DNA from: Flammeovirgaceae bacterium
GTDB lineage: Bacteria > Bacteroidota > Bacteroidia > Cytophagales > MED-G16
Direction of reading: 5' to 3'
DNA: 6,281 nt
NCBI GenBank assembly: GCA_002701745.1
Contig: NZWZ01000055.1
Span: 24,658 to 30,938, forward strand
The stretch's first letter is position 1; each line of letters begins with the position of its first letter. Both the position numbers and the translations under genes were made by a program. Below the pieces are notes generated by a model. The model saw nothing but the letters and a program-made list of their open reading frames with translations, ran no database searches and had not been told where the DNA came from. This document shows positions 1 through 6,281 of the stretch, piece by piece.

Positions 1-416
1 AGAAGAGAAGTTAAATTATCATTAAAGCTATTTTCTGAGTATTCTATATTTTGAGAAGGGTAGTACTCAAATACCCATTCTCTATCTCCATGATTTAATA
101 AAACACTCTCATATGATGAATTAAATATAGGACGAGAAGAAACTATTTGAACTGTGGCTTCATATAAGTTCGAAGATGGTTCATTTAAAATATTTATAAT
201 AAAATTACAATTTATTCTTTCCTGAGATTGAAATTTATCTTCTGTCCAAATATTATTATTGAGGAACTGCTCAATGGAAGATTGCATTTCTTCAAATATG
301 AAAACTTCGGATGATTGAAGCTTATCAGTATTTATTATTACTTTGGAGTTGAGTTCCTGAGAAAATAGTTTTTGAGAAGTAAATAATGAAAGAACAATAA
401 TAAATATTCTCAACAT
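1..416 (-). CDS. porD: DUF4835 family protein, probable type IX secretion protein PorD (N-terminal part; gene runs off the left edge)
   Basis: The minus-strand frame opens with ATG at 416 and stays open to the window edge, giving 138 complete codons. Residues 1-19 look like a signal peptide (MLRIFIIVLSLF core, likely cleavage FS|QE), so the protein should be exported to the periplasm or outer membrane. The mature part matches my memory of DUF4835: QELN followed by a V-I-N-T-D strand, a helix ending FLNNNIWTEDKF (51-62), QERINC (65-70), NEPSSN (78-83), then SSRPIFNSSY (93-102). Family members are about 290-300 residues, so roughly half is present. Some annotation pipelines name this family PorD, a type IX secretion component; its molecular role is poorly defined. 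It starts 12 bp after the rpoZ stop and is probably co-transcribed with rpoZ and bamD. The usual Cys of the ELNC motif is Ser24 here. Family call is firm; the PorD function is inferred. Confidence 0.8.
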   Translation of the reverse strand, partial: MLRIFIIVLSLFTSQKLFSQELNSKVIINTDKLQSSEVFIFEEMQSSIEQFLNNNIWTEDKFQSQERINCNFIINILNEPSSNLYEATVQIVSSRPIFNSSYESVLLNHGDREWVFEYYPSQNIEYSENSFNDNLTSL

Positions 417-428
417 TAAGAGTAAAAT

Positions 429-755
429 TTAATCTAAGTTTAGATCCTCTTCCTCTTCTTCTGGATTTCTAAAAAAAAGTTCATCATTTACTAACTCTTC
501 AGATGCAACAGTTGTTGATTTAGGTAGTCTTTCAAAATATCTTGAAATTTCTATTTGTTCTCTGTTTTCAAATACCTCTTCTAAATTATCAACATCTGAT
601 GCAAATTCAGCAAGTTTTTCATTAAGCTCTTCTTTTTGAGTAGCAGATAACTGTCTTGCTCTTTTACCAATTACTCTTACTGACTTGTAGATATTTCCAG
701 TTTTAGATGCGATTTCATCTACATTTAAATTTGTGATTTTAGATTTTATCTTCAT
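429..755 (-). CDS. rpoZ: DNA-directed RNA polymerase subunit omega, Bacteroidota type
   Basis: This 108-residue protein is the omega subunit, which binds the beta' subunit in the cytoplasm and helps RNA polymerase assemble. The Rpb6/omega core is visible: TGNIYKSVRVIGKRARQL at 19-36 contains the RARQ signature of omega helices, followed by LNEKLAEFA (44-52) and the Bacteroidota-specific block EEVFENREQIEISRYFERLP (59-78). The C-terminus is strongly acidic (five Glu then Asp within residues 99-104). Length fits flavobacterial omega, which is longer than the E. coli protein because of its C-terminal extension. The start at 755 follows the bamD stop by 11 bp and no alternative Met lies nearby. 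Lying directly after bamD is a common arrangement in this phylum. It is probably expressed from the upstream operon promoter, since no separate promoter can be placed in the short gap. Confidence 0.93.
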   Translation of the reverse strand: MKIKSKITNLNVDEIASKTGNIYKSVRVIGKRARQLSATQKEELNEKLAEFASDVDNLEEVFENREQIEISRYFERLPKSTTVASEELVNDELFFRNPEEEEEDLNLD

Positions 756-766
756 TCTTTTAATTT

Positions 767-1570
767 TTACTCTGCAAATTTAGTTAATAAATTTAAACTT
801 TCAACATACATTTTTTCTGCTTCTGCTAAAAATGGACTAGTTGGATATTTATCTACGAACTTTAAATAAAATTCAATAGTTTCTTTAAACCTTTTTTCTT
901 GTAAATCTTCAAAGCTATTTATTGAAATTAGGTATTGCGAAAGAATTCTTAAATAAGCACCTTCCTCGTTAAAGGAAGAGTCTGGGAAATCATTTTCAAA
1001 ATTATTGAGTGCAATTATAGCTGATTTATAATTTCTTGTTTTGTAATACTGTTTTGCGTTATCAAAATTTTTTGTTTCTAATTTAACTTGCAGCTCATCA
1101 ATTATTTTATTTGCTTCAAAAGAATATTCTGAATATGGATACTTATTTATAAAGTTTTGAATAGCAGAAATAGCTTCAATTGTACTTGATTGATCTAAAT
1201 TAGAATTAGGAGACTCTTTATATAGAGATATTGAGTATAAGTATTCTGCTTCAGTAACTTTATCACTCCTTGAAAATAGTTCAATAAATCCTTTAAAGTA
1301 TTTTGAGCTCAAGCTATATTGTTTGAGATTATAAAGACTATATGCAAAATAAAAATCTACAGTTTCTGATTCTTCACTACCTTTAACTAATGGCTTAATA
1401 TCTTTAAATAATGTGCTGGCTTTAAAATATTCTTCGTCTTCGTAATATTTCATTGCAGCCTCTAGCTTCTTTTCATATCCCTCTGTCTTTAAAACTTTTC
1501 TATATTCGCTGCAAGAAGACAGTCCAAATATTAATGTAAGGATTAATATAAATTTAGAATATTTAATCAT
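767..1570 (-). CDS. bamD: Outer membrane protein assembly factor BamD (lipoprotein)
   Basis: BamD is the essential lipoprotein of the Bam complex; it sits on the periplasmic face of the outer membrane and works with BamA to insert beta-barrel proteins. The 267-residue product begins with a lipoprotein signal peptide whose lipobox is LSSC, with Cys20 as the lipidated residue and Ser after it. The rest is helical and TPR-like: AMKYYEDEEYFKASTLFKDI (39-58), a second repeat around YFAYSLYNLKQYSLSSKYFKGF, the BamD-type segment SNLDQSSTIEAI followed by NFINKYPYSEY, a repeat starting AKQYYKTRNYKSAI, and a last one ending FVDKYPTSPF. Length is normal for the family. Its start overlaps the end of the OstA-like gene by 8 bp, suggesting translational coupling, and rpoZ follows after 11 bp. 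YfiO/BamD identity is well supported by signal type, repeats and context. Confidence 0.92.
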   Translation of the reverse strand: MIKYSKFILILTLIFGLSSCSEYRKVLKTEGYEKKLEAAMKYYEDEEYFKASTLFKDIKPLVKGSEESETVDFYFAYSLYNLKQYSLSSKYFKGFIELFSRSDKVTEAEYLYSISLYKESPNSNLDQSSTIEAISAIQNFINKYPYSEYSFEANKIIDELQVKLETKNFDNAKQYYKTRNYKSAIIALNNFENDFPDSSFNEEGAYLRILSQYLISINSFEDLQEKRFKETIEFYLKFVDKYPTSPFLAEAEKMYVESLNLLTKFAE

Positions 1571-3092
1571 TGCGCAAATATATCTTTTTTCTAAAATAAA
1601 AAACTACATCTTGAATATTTGGAGTTTCGTCATTTCTCCAATTAAAAGACTTTAAATACAGATCTGTCTCTTTAATTTCATGGGGAGGTATCATTTTTGC
1701 TTTTGGATTTCTATAAAAAATAATATTTTCAATTTCATTTTCATTAAAATTTAATTTCAAATCACTACATACAATATAATTAAGTCCAATAATTGAATTA
1801 GTTTCCTCATTTAATCCAAAATAAATTGTTTCTCCGTTACCCGAAACTTCAATACTTTTTAAGAAATCGTTGTCATAAAAATCAGCTTTCATATTTCTTC
1901 CTTTTATCTGATTAAAATTTCCTAATGTATCTTGAGAAATAATAAATGAGTTTCTAATAAGGTTCATTTGGTCAACTTTATCATCAATTAATTTAAATTG
2001 GATTGTGTCAGAAGATATTTGATTATTATTATTCCAGATTATTGGATCATTATACATTTCTAGTAAAGAATCTTTAATAAAAAACACTACAGAATCTGTC
2101 TTTCCAATAAAATTATTTTTATAAAACTTAACATTATTATAAGCAAATAATTTGTTCATTTCATTTTTACTATCTAAGGCTAAAATTGTATCTGAGGATA
2201 AATAGAAAGTATCTTGAGCTATGTTTTTCCTTAGTAGAGCGTTGCCATATATTTTTGTTATATTATTTTCTCTATCATAAATACCTTCATCACCTAATAC
2301 ATAATAATCTGTTTTTTTAATTTTTAATTTAACTTTATTTTGAGCAAAATAGATTGAGTTTATTTCATCAAAATTTATAAAATCTGCTTCTAGTATATAT
2401 TCGTCACTTTCAATTTTACTAGAGTTTAAACTTGAATTATTAGAATCTTGAGTAAATGAACCGCCAAGTGACTCAATATATAAACTATCATCTGATAAAA
2501 TTTCTGTATATCCATATGTGATAGCTTCTTTGGTTGTACTATTGTAAGTCATGGAGTCCGCATTTAATTTATAATCTTCTCCTAATAACTCTACATCAAC
2601 ATAAAAAATTGATAAATCTTTGTTGCCATAAAAAATTCCATTATTACTAGTCAGGGTATTAGTTTCGTCTTTTAATTCACCTTCATTAAAAAAGAATCCT
2701 TTTTTCTCATCGATAAAATAATCAAGATTATTTGTTTTAATTTGTTCATCTCCTTTAGTATAAATTACGTTTTTTCTGAGTTTTGCAGATTTAGTTTCAC
2801 CATCGTAAATTAATAGTTCAGCATTTATAGTTGAGGAGTCTGAATTAGTTATCAGTATATTTCCAAAAGCCTCTAAAGTGTTTTTTCTATTATAAAAATT
2901 TGCAGAATCACACTTAATTTCTGTATTACCTTGAATAAAAATAACATTGCCAATTAATTTCCTTACTGGTTCTTTATCTATTCTTCTAAATTTTAATTCG
3001 TCAGCTTTATATGTTATTTTCTCTTTTTTTTGACCTGATAGATTAAAAGAAATTAGAGTTAGAAAAAATAAAAAGTAATAATTGAATTTCAT
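1563..3092 (-). CDS. OstA-like / LptA-family lipopolysaccharide export protein
   Basis: This 509-residue exported protein resembles the Bacteroidota OstA-like family, relatives of LptA and of the N-terminal domain of LptD, which carry LPS across the periplasm to the outer membrane. Residues 1-20 form a signal peptide (FLFFLTLI core, likely cleavage SG|QK) without a lipobox Cys. The mature protein shows the tandem beta-strand pattern of the OstA jelly roll: Y-K-A-D-E-L, GNVIFIQGNTEIKCDSANFY with N-T-L-E-A-F-G-N after it, then repeated strands such as LLIYDGETKSAKLRKNVIY, DETNTLTSNNGIFYG and LNADSMTYNSTTKEAITYG. No transmembrane barrel is evident, so it is not LptD itself. It is the first gene of the minus-strand unit and overlaps bamD by 8 bp, coupling LPS export with barrel assembly. 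The specific Lpt role is inferred from the family; no symbol is assigned because several paralogues can share this fold. Confidence 0.87.
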   Translation of the reverse strand: MKFNYYFLFFLTLISFNLSGQKKEKITYKADELKFRRIDKEPVRKLIGNVIFIQGNTEIKCDSANFYNRKNTLEAFGNILITNSDSSTINAELLIYDGETKSAKLRKNVIYTKGDEQIKTNNLDYFIDEKKGFFFNEGELKDETNTLTSNNGIFYGNKDLSIFYVDVELLGEDYKLNADSMTYNSTTKEAITYGYTEILSDDSLYIESLGGSFTQDSNNSSLNSSKIESDEYILEADFINFDEINSIYFAQNKVKLKIKKTDYYVLGDEGIYDRENNITKIYGNALLRKNIAQDTFYLSSDTILALDSKNEMNKLFAYNNVKFYKNNFIGKTDSVVFFIKDSLLEMYNDPIIWNNNNQISSDTIQFKLIDDKVDQMNLIRNSFIISQDTLGNFNQIKGRNMKADFYDNDFLKSIEVSGNGETIYFGLNEETNSIIGLNYIVCSDLKLNFNENEIENIIFYRNPKAKMIPPHEIKETDLYLKSFNWRNDETPNIQDVVFYFRKKIYLRND

Positions 3093-3096
3093 TATG

Positions 3097-3104
3097 TAAA
3101 AATA
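3097..3104 (-). promoter_or_regulatory. Candidate -7 promoter element for the OstA-like/bamD/rpoZ/porD operon
   Basis: Read on the minus strand this is TATTTTTA, matching the Bacteroidota -7 consensus TAnnTTTG except for the last base. It ends 4 nt before the ATG at 3092, which would place the transcript start at or next to the start codon. No convincing -33 TTTG lies about 19-21 bp further upstream; the nearest TTTG is about 31 bp away. In DNA this AT-rich such a match can arise by chance. Confidence 0.4.
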
Positions 3105-3143
3105 GATAGATAATTAATTTATATGTCTCTATTTTCAAATACT

Positions 3144-3151
3144 TATTTTTG
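3144..3151 (+). promoter_or_regulatory. Candidate -7 promoter element for tilS
   Basis: The sequence TATTTTTG is an exact match to the Bacteroidota -7 consensus TAnnTTTG. It ends 4 nt before the ATG at 3156, implying a leaderless or almost leaderless tilS mRNA if used. A -33 TTG at the expected spacing is not evident. The element also argues that translation starts at 3156 and not at the in-frame ATG at 3123, which would lie upstream of the transcript start. Confidence 0.5.
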
Positions 3152-3155
3152 TATT

Positions 3156-4493
3156 ATGAAAACGAATAATGTTGAACAATATTTTAAAACATTTATTGAT
3201 GATAATAAATTAAATACACCTAAAATAAAATTTTTACTTGCTGTCAGTGGAGGTGTTGATTCTATAGTTTTATTATCCTTGTTTATAAAATCAAAATTAA
3301 ATTTTTCAGTCTGTTCATGTGACTTTAGTTTAAGAGGTAATGATGCTAAAAAAGATATTTTACATGTAAAAAAAATCTGTTCCGATAAAAAAATTAAATT
3401 TTTCTCTAAAGTTTTTGACACGAATAAGTACTCAAAATCAAATAAGATATCTATTCAAATGGCATCTAGAGATTTGAGATATAATTGGTTTAAAAATTTA
3501 ATGAGAGATAATTCTATAGATTATTTGGTTACAGCTCATCACAGTGATGACAACTATGAGACTATTATTTTTAATTTATTAAAAACTACAGGTTACAAAG
3601 GACTTATTGGAATACCACATTTTAATAATAAAATAATTAGACCATTAATTAATGTTGAAAAAATGGAAATAGTAGATTATGCTAAAAAAAATAAATTAGT
3701 ATGGAGGGAGGATAAAACAAATAAGGAAAATAAATATTCAAGGAATATGATTCGAAATAAACTTATCCCTATTATTTCTAAAATTAATCCGTCATTTAAA
3801 AAGTCAATTTTGGAATCATCAAAAAGAATGGATTTAGTTAATAAACTTATTCAGAGTCATCTTGAAATATTTAAAGAAAAATATGTAAAAAGAAGAAAAA
3901 ACTATATTGAGGTTAAGAAAAACTTTATTTATGATATTGATAATTTTGAAATTATTTTATTGGATTATCTATCTCAATTTGGATATAATTATGCACAGAT
4001 TATTCTTTTTATAAATACTCTTAAAACCAATTCTAATAAAAAGTTTTTTGCTGATAGATATACTTTAATTAATGATAGAAAATCATTTTATATAATGAAT
4101 GATTTACCTGAAAAAATCACATCCTTGAGAGTCGAGAAAATTCAAAATTTTTCGGTTAACTCATCAGAATTTTCTGTAGAAAAATATTCAATAGATAGGT
4201 ATAAATTAAATAAAAGAAAAAGAAGTGCTCAATTAGACTTTGATAAAATTAAATTTCCTATTGAAGTAAGGAATTATAAATCTGGAGAAAAATTTGTTCC
4301 TTTAGGGATGAGAGGAAGTAAAAAAATATCTAGCTTCTTATCAGATAAAAAAGTATCTCTAATACAAAAAATGAATCAATTAGTTATTGTTGATTCTAAT
4401 CAAAATATTATTTGGTTGGTAAAGCATCAGATTAATGAAAACTTTAAAGTCGATAAAATGACAAAAAATGTTATAGAGTTTGAAATATTTTGA
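3156..4493 (+). CDS. tilS: tRNA(Ile)-lysidine synthetase TilS
   Basis: TilS uses ATP and lysine to convert C34 of the CAU-anticodon tRNA-Ile to lysidine, so the tRNA reads AUA and is charged with isoleucine. AUA codons are frequent in this AT-rich genome. From the ATG at 3156 the protein has 445 residues, normal for flavobacterial TilS. The N-type ATPase PP-loop is S31-G-G-V-D-S36. It is followed by LRG (59-61), TAHHSDDNYET (126-136), WREDKTN (183-189) and KYSRNMIRNK (193-202), all signature blocks of the catalytic domain. The C-terminal TilS domain has GEKFVPLGMRG (377-387) and SSFLSD (392-397). An in-frame ATG at 3123 would add 11 residues, but those look unlike a TilS N-terminus and precede the predicted promoter element. 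The usual His and Asn before LRG (H-x-N) are Ser54 and Asp56. The gene diverges from the OstA-like gene and precedes mdh by 53 bp. Confidence 0.94.
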   Translation: MKTNNVEQYFKTFIDDNKLNTPKIKFLLAVSGGVDSIVLLSLFIKSKLNFSVCSCDFSLRGNDAKKDILHVKKICSDKKIKFFSKVFDTNKYSKSNKISIQMASRDLRYNWFKNLMRDNSIDYLVTAHHSDDNYETIIFNLLKTTGYKGLIGIPHFNNKIIRPLINVEKMEIVDYAKKNKLVWREDKTNKENKYSRNMIRNKLIPIISKINPSFKKSILESSKRMDLVNKLIQSHLEIFKEKYVKRRKNYIEVKKNFIYDIDNFEIILLDYLSQFGYNYAQIILFINTLKTNSNKKFFADRYTLINDRKSFYIMNDLPEKITSLRVEKIQNFSVNSSEFSVEKYSIDRYKLNKRKRSAQLDFDKIKFPIEVRNYKSGEKFVPLGMRGSKKISSFLSDKKVSLIQKMNQLVIVDSNQNIIWLVKHQINENFKVDKMTKNVIEFEIF

Positions 4494-4512
4494 TTTTAAA
4501 TTCAAACTTTAT
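4473..4512 (+). terminator. AU-rich hairpin across the tilS stop codon; possible weak terminator or 3'-end structure
   Basis: Bases 4473-4484 (ATAGAGTTTGAA) can pair with 4501-4512 (TTCAAACTTTAT) as a 12-bp stem with one G-U pair and a 16-nt loop holding the tilS TGA. No U-tract follows directly; the next bases are CTCTCATTATC. It is therefore not a classical intrinsic terminator and may simply be chance in AT-rich sequence. It lies just before the candidate mdh promoter, where a boundary between transcripts would make sense. Confidence 0.25.
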
Positions 4513-4523
4513 CTCTCATTATC

Positions 4524-4531
4524 TACTTTTA
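4524..4531 (+). promoter_or_regulatory. Candidate -7 promoter element for mdh (and ppk1)
   Basis: TACTTTTA matches the Bacteroidota -7 consensus TAnnTTTG in all but the last base. It lies 15 nt before the mdh ATG, leaving a short leader of A and T only, typical of Bacteroidota starts without a Shine-Dalgarno sequence. No -33 TTG is seen at the expected distance; the closest is about 31 bp upstream. It would allow mdh to be transcribed independently of tilS. Confidence 0.35.
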
Positions 4532-4546
4532 CAAAAAAAATAAAAT

Positions 4547-5476
4547 ATGAAAGTAACAGTTGTTGGAGCTGGAAATGTAGGTGCTACTTGCGCTGATGTT
4601 TTAGCTCAAAAAGAAGTATGTAACGAAGTTGTGCTGGTAGATATTAAAGAAGGATTATCAGAGGGGAAATCCCTTGATATCTTTCAAAAAGCTCCAATTA
4701 ATCTTTATGATACTAGAACTATTGGATCTACTAATAATTATGAATTAACAAAAGATTCCGATGTAGTTGTAATTACATCTGGTTTGCCAAGAAAACCAGG
4801 TATGTCTAGAGATGATTTAATTGGTACAAACGCTAAAATAGTTGAGTCTGTAACTGAAAATATCATTAAACATTCACCCAATACTATTATTATAATCGTT
4901 TCTAACCCTCTAGATGTTATGACATACCAGGCACATCTAACATCTAAATTTAAAAGAACAAAAGTTATGGGTATGGCCGGAATACTAGACACGGCAAGGT
5001 TTAGAGCTTTTATTGCAGAAGAACTTAATATTTCTCCTAAAGATATTCAAGCCTTATTATTAGGTGGTCACGGTGACACTATGGTTCCATTACCAAGATA
5101 TACAACCGTTTCAGGAATCCCTATTACTGAAATGATAGGTAAAAATAAACTGGATGAGATAATTGAGAGAACAAAATTTGGTGGTGGTGAACTTGTAAAA
5201 TTAATGGGAACTTCTGCGTGGTATGCTCCTGGTGCAGCGGCAGCACAAATGGTTGAATCTATAGTTAAAAATCAAAAAAGAATTTTTCCAGTATGTGTTA
5301 AGTTAGATGGAGAGTATGGTATTGACGATTGTTATTTAGGTGTTCCAGTGGTATTAGGCTCAAATGGTATTGAGAAGGTAATTGAATTGGATTTAAATTC
5401 TGAAGAAAAAGAGTTGCTAGAAGAATCAAGAAAACACGTCAAAGAGGTCATGTCTGTTCTGGAAAATCTTAAATGA
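4547..5476 (+). CDS. mdh: Malate dehydrogenase (NAD-dependent, LDH-like MDH family)
   Basis: This cytoplasmic enzyme interconverts malate and oxaloacetate with NAD in the TCA cycle. The 309-residue length is standard for the Bacteroidota/Chlorobi LDH-like MDH group. The Rossmann motif is G7-A-G-N-V-G12, with Asp32 ending strand two, which favours NAD over NADP. The mobile loop LPRKPGMSRDDL carries Arg82, at the position that selects malate over lactate (Gln in LDH), and Arg88. Asn120 in VSNPLDVMTY, Asp148 and Arg151 in GILDTARFR, and the catalytic His175 in GGHGDTMVPLPRY complete the active site. All key residues are present, so the enzyme should be active. The start is unambiguous: the glycine loop begins at residue 7. 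The gene is visibly less A/T-biased than tilS, as expected for a well-expressed conserved gene. Its stop overlaps the ppk1 start in ATGA. Confidence 0.97.
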   Translation: MKVTVVGAGNVGATCADVLAQKEVCNEVVLVDIKEGLSEGKSLDIFQKAPINLYDTRTIGSTNNYELTKDSDVVVITSGLPRKPGMSRDDLIGTNAKIVESVTENIIKHSPNTIIIIVSNPLDVMTYQAHLTSKFKRTKVMGMAGILDTARFRAFIAEELNISPKDIQALLLGGHGDTMVPLPRYTTVSGIPITEMIGKNKLDEIIERTKFGGGELVKLMGTSAWYAPGAAAAQMVESIVKNQKRIFPVCVKLDGEYGIDDCYLGVPVVLGSNGIEKVIELDLNSEEKELLEESRKHVKEVMSVLENLK

Positions 5477-6281
5477 ATTCAAATATAATTAATCAAAGTA
5501 ACTTAATTAGCCGAGATTTAAGTTGGCTTAATTTCAATTATAGGGTTCTAGATCAAGTAAAAGATAAGAATCGTGGTGTATTAGATAAACTTAAATTTCT
5601 TTCAATTGTTTCTTCAAATTTTGATGAGTTTTTTGAGATAAGGGTTGGTAGTTTATACAATTACATAGACAATAATAAAAAAAGGATAGATTATTCTGGA
5701 ATGAGAGAAGAACCATTTAGAGAATTTCTTCTTGAACAATGTTCGAAATTTTTTAATGATTTTAATACATATTTCTCTGATACGATAATTACAGAATTAA
5801 ATGAAAAAAAAATCTTCATTGGAAACTTGGATAACTTAGATGAAGAAGGTCAGAAAAGGGCTAAGAAATACTTTAAAAAAACTATTTTTCCGATGTTGAC
5901 CCCAATGGTTTTTGACAATCTTCATTCTTTTCCTATTTTGATGAATAAGGTTTTGATTTTTGGAGTAGTTACAAAGACCAAGGATTCCTCAAAAAAGAAA
6001 AAAATATCATTTATTCAAATTCCTGTTAATCTTCCAAGATTTTTTGAATATAAAATTGATGATAATATATTTTTTATTCCTATTGAAAAAATCATTTCAA
6101 AATATATTGATAAATTTTTTAGAAGTGTTCTAATTGAAAGTGTTAGTTTATTTAGAATAATTAGAAATGGTGATTTCACATTAGAAGAGTCAGAAGATAT
6201 TGAAACAAACTTTTTAGAGGAACTAAAACAAAAGCTGAAAGACAGAAAATTTAGTAGAGTTGTACGAATAGAAATAAGTAA
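5473..6281 (+). CDS. ppk1: Polyphosphate kinase 1 (N-terminal part; gene runs off the right edge)
   Basis: PPK1 reversibly makes inorganic polyphosphate from the gamma phosphate of ATP, usually at the inner membrane face. The frame opens at ATG 5473 and stays open to the edge, giving 269 complete codons of an expected roughly 690. The N-terminal domain is clear: SRDLSWLNFNYRVL (13-26), then LKFLSIVSSNFDEFFEIRVG (40-59), where Asn49 corresponds to the ATP-contacting Asn of the family. The middle head domain begins around IFPMLTPMVFDNLHSFPIL (138-156) and includes FRIIRNGDFTLEESEDI, the usual F-R-x-T/I-R-N-x-D block. The two catalytic histidines lie in the C-terminal domains outside the window, so activity cannot be judged here. 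The start overlaps the mdh stop by 4 bp (ATGA), indicating translational coupling and shared transcription with mdh. A 17-residue Lys/Ile/Ser-rich stretch around TKTKDSSKKKKIS is a surface loop in most homologues. Confidence 0.93.
   Translation, partial: MNSNIINQSNLISRDLSWLNFNYRVLDQVKDKNRGVLDKLKFLSIVSSNFDEFFEIRVGSLYNYIDNNKKRIDYSGMREEPFREFLLEQCSKFFNDFNTYFSDTIITELNEKKIFIGNLDNLDEEGQKRAKKYFKKTIFPMLTPMVFDNLHSFPILMNKVLIFGVVTKTKDSSKKKKISFIQIPVNLPRFFEYKIDDNIFFIPIEKIISKYIDKFFRSVLIESVSLFRIIRNGDFTLEESEDIETNFLEELKQKLKDRKFSRVVRIEIS

Noticed and set aside
3123..3155. Upstream in-frame ATG that would extend TilS by 11 residues
   Set aside because: The added residues do not resemble a TilS N-terminus, the codons overlap the best -7 element, and the ATG at 3156 already gives a normal-length protein.
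3341..3400. Runs of seven or eight A in tilS as possible slippage or frameshift sites
   Set aside because: The reading frame is intact through all of them and such runs are expected with Lys-rich proteins in AT-rich DNA.
3143..3421. Minus-strand open frame of 92 codons inside tilS
   Set aside because: It lies antisense to the strongly conserved PP-loop region and has no recognisable family features; it is a by-product of the tilS coding sequence.
4738..4992. Minus-strand open frame of 84 codons inside mdh
   Set aside because: It is antisense to the conserved MDH catalytic core and has no promoter-like or family evidence.
1..6281. Possible hidden system: CRISPR, mobile element, toxin-antitoxin, defence genes, tRNA or other RNA gene
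   Set aside because: Both strands are filled by seven recognisable housekeeping genes; gaps total about 140 bp, with no repeats, cloverleaf or transposon ends seen.

Overview
The window reads as ordinary chromosome from a very AT-rich member of the Bacteroidota, most likely a marine-type Flavobacteriales. Several things point there. The proteins are lineage-typical: a Bacteroidota-type RNA polymerase omega, a DUF4835/PorD protein, a long OstA-like LPS-export protein and a BamD of Bacteroidota style. Starts lack Shine-Dalgarno sequences. TAnnTTTG-like -7 elements sit before three genes. Coding is dense, with very short gaps. Assignment below order level is not possible from this sequence alone.

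Left half, minus strand (3092 down to 1): four genes in one probable operon. In transcription order they are an OstA/LptA-like LPS-export protein, BamD (lipoprotein of the outer-membrane beta-barrel assembly machine), RpoZ (RNA polymerase omega), and the N-terminal half of a DUF4835/PorD protein that runs off the left edge. The first two overlap by 8 bp; the next two gaps are 11 and 12 bp. The unit ties together Lpt, Bam and probably type IX secretion, along with one transcription subunit.

Right half, plus strand (3156 to 6281): tilS (tRNA-Ile lysidine synthetase), mdh (NAD-dependent malate dehydrogenase) and the N-terminal part of ppk1 (polyphosphate kinase), which runs off the right edge. 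mdh and ppk1 overlap in an ATGA. The two halves diverge from a 63-bp intergenic region carrying a candidate -7 element for each direction.

There are no RNA genes, mobile elements, CRISPR arrays or long non-coding stretches; every gap is under 70 bp. I see no convincing undescribed system. The points most worth checking are the apparent absence of coaBC between rpoZ and porD, the mirror-image near-leaderless starts of the divergent pair, and a few substitutions at usually conserved positions in TilS and PorD.
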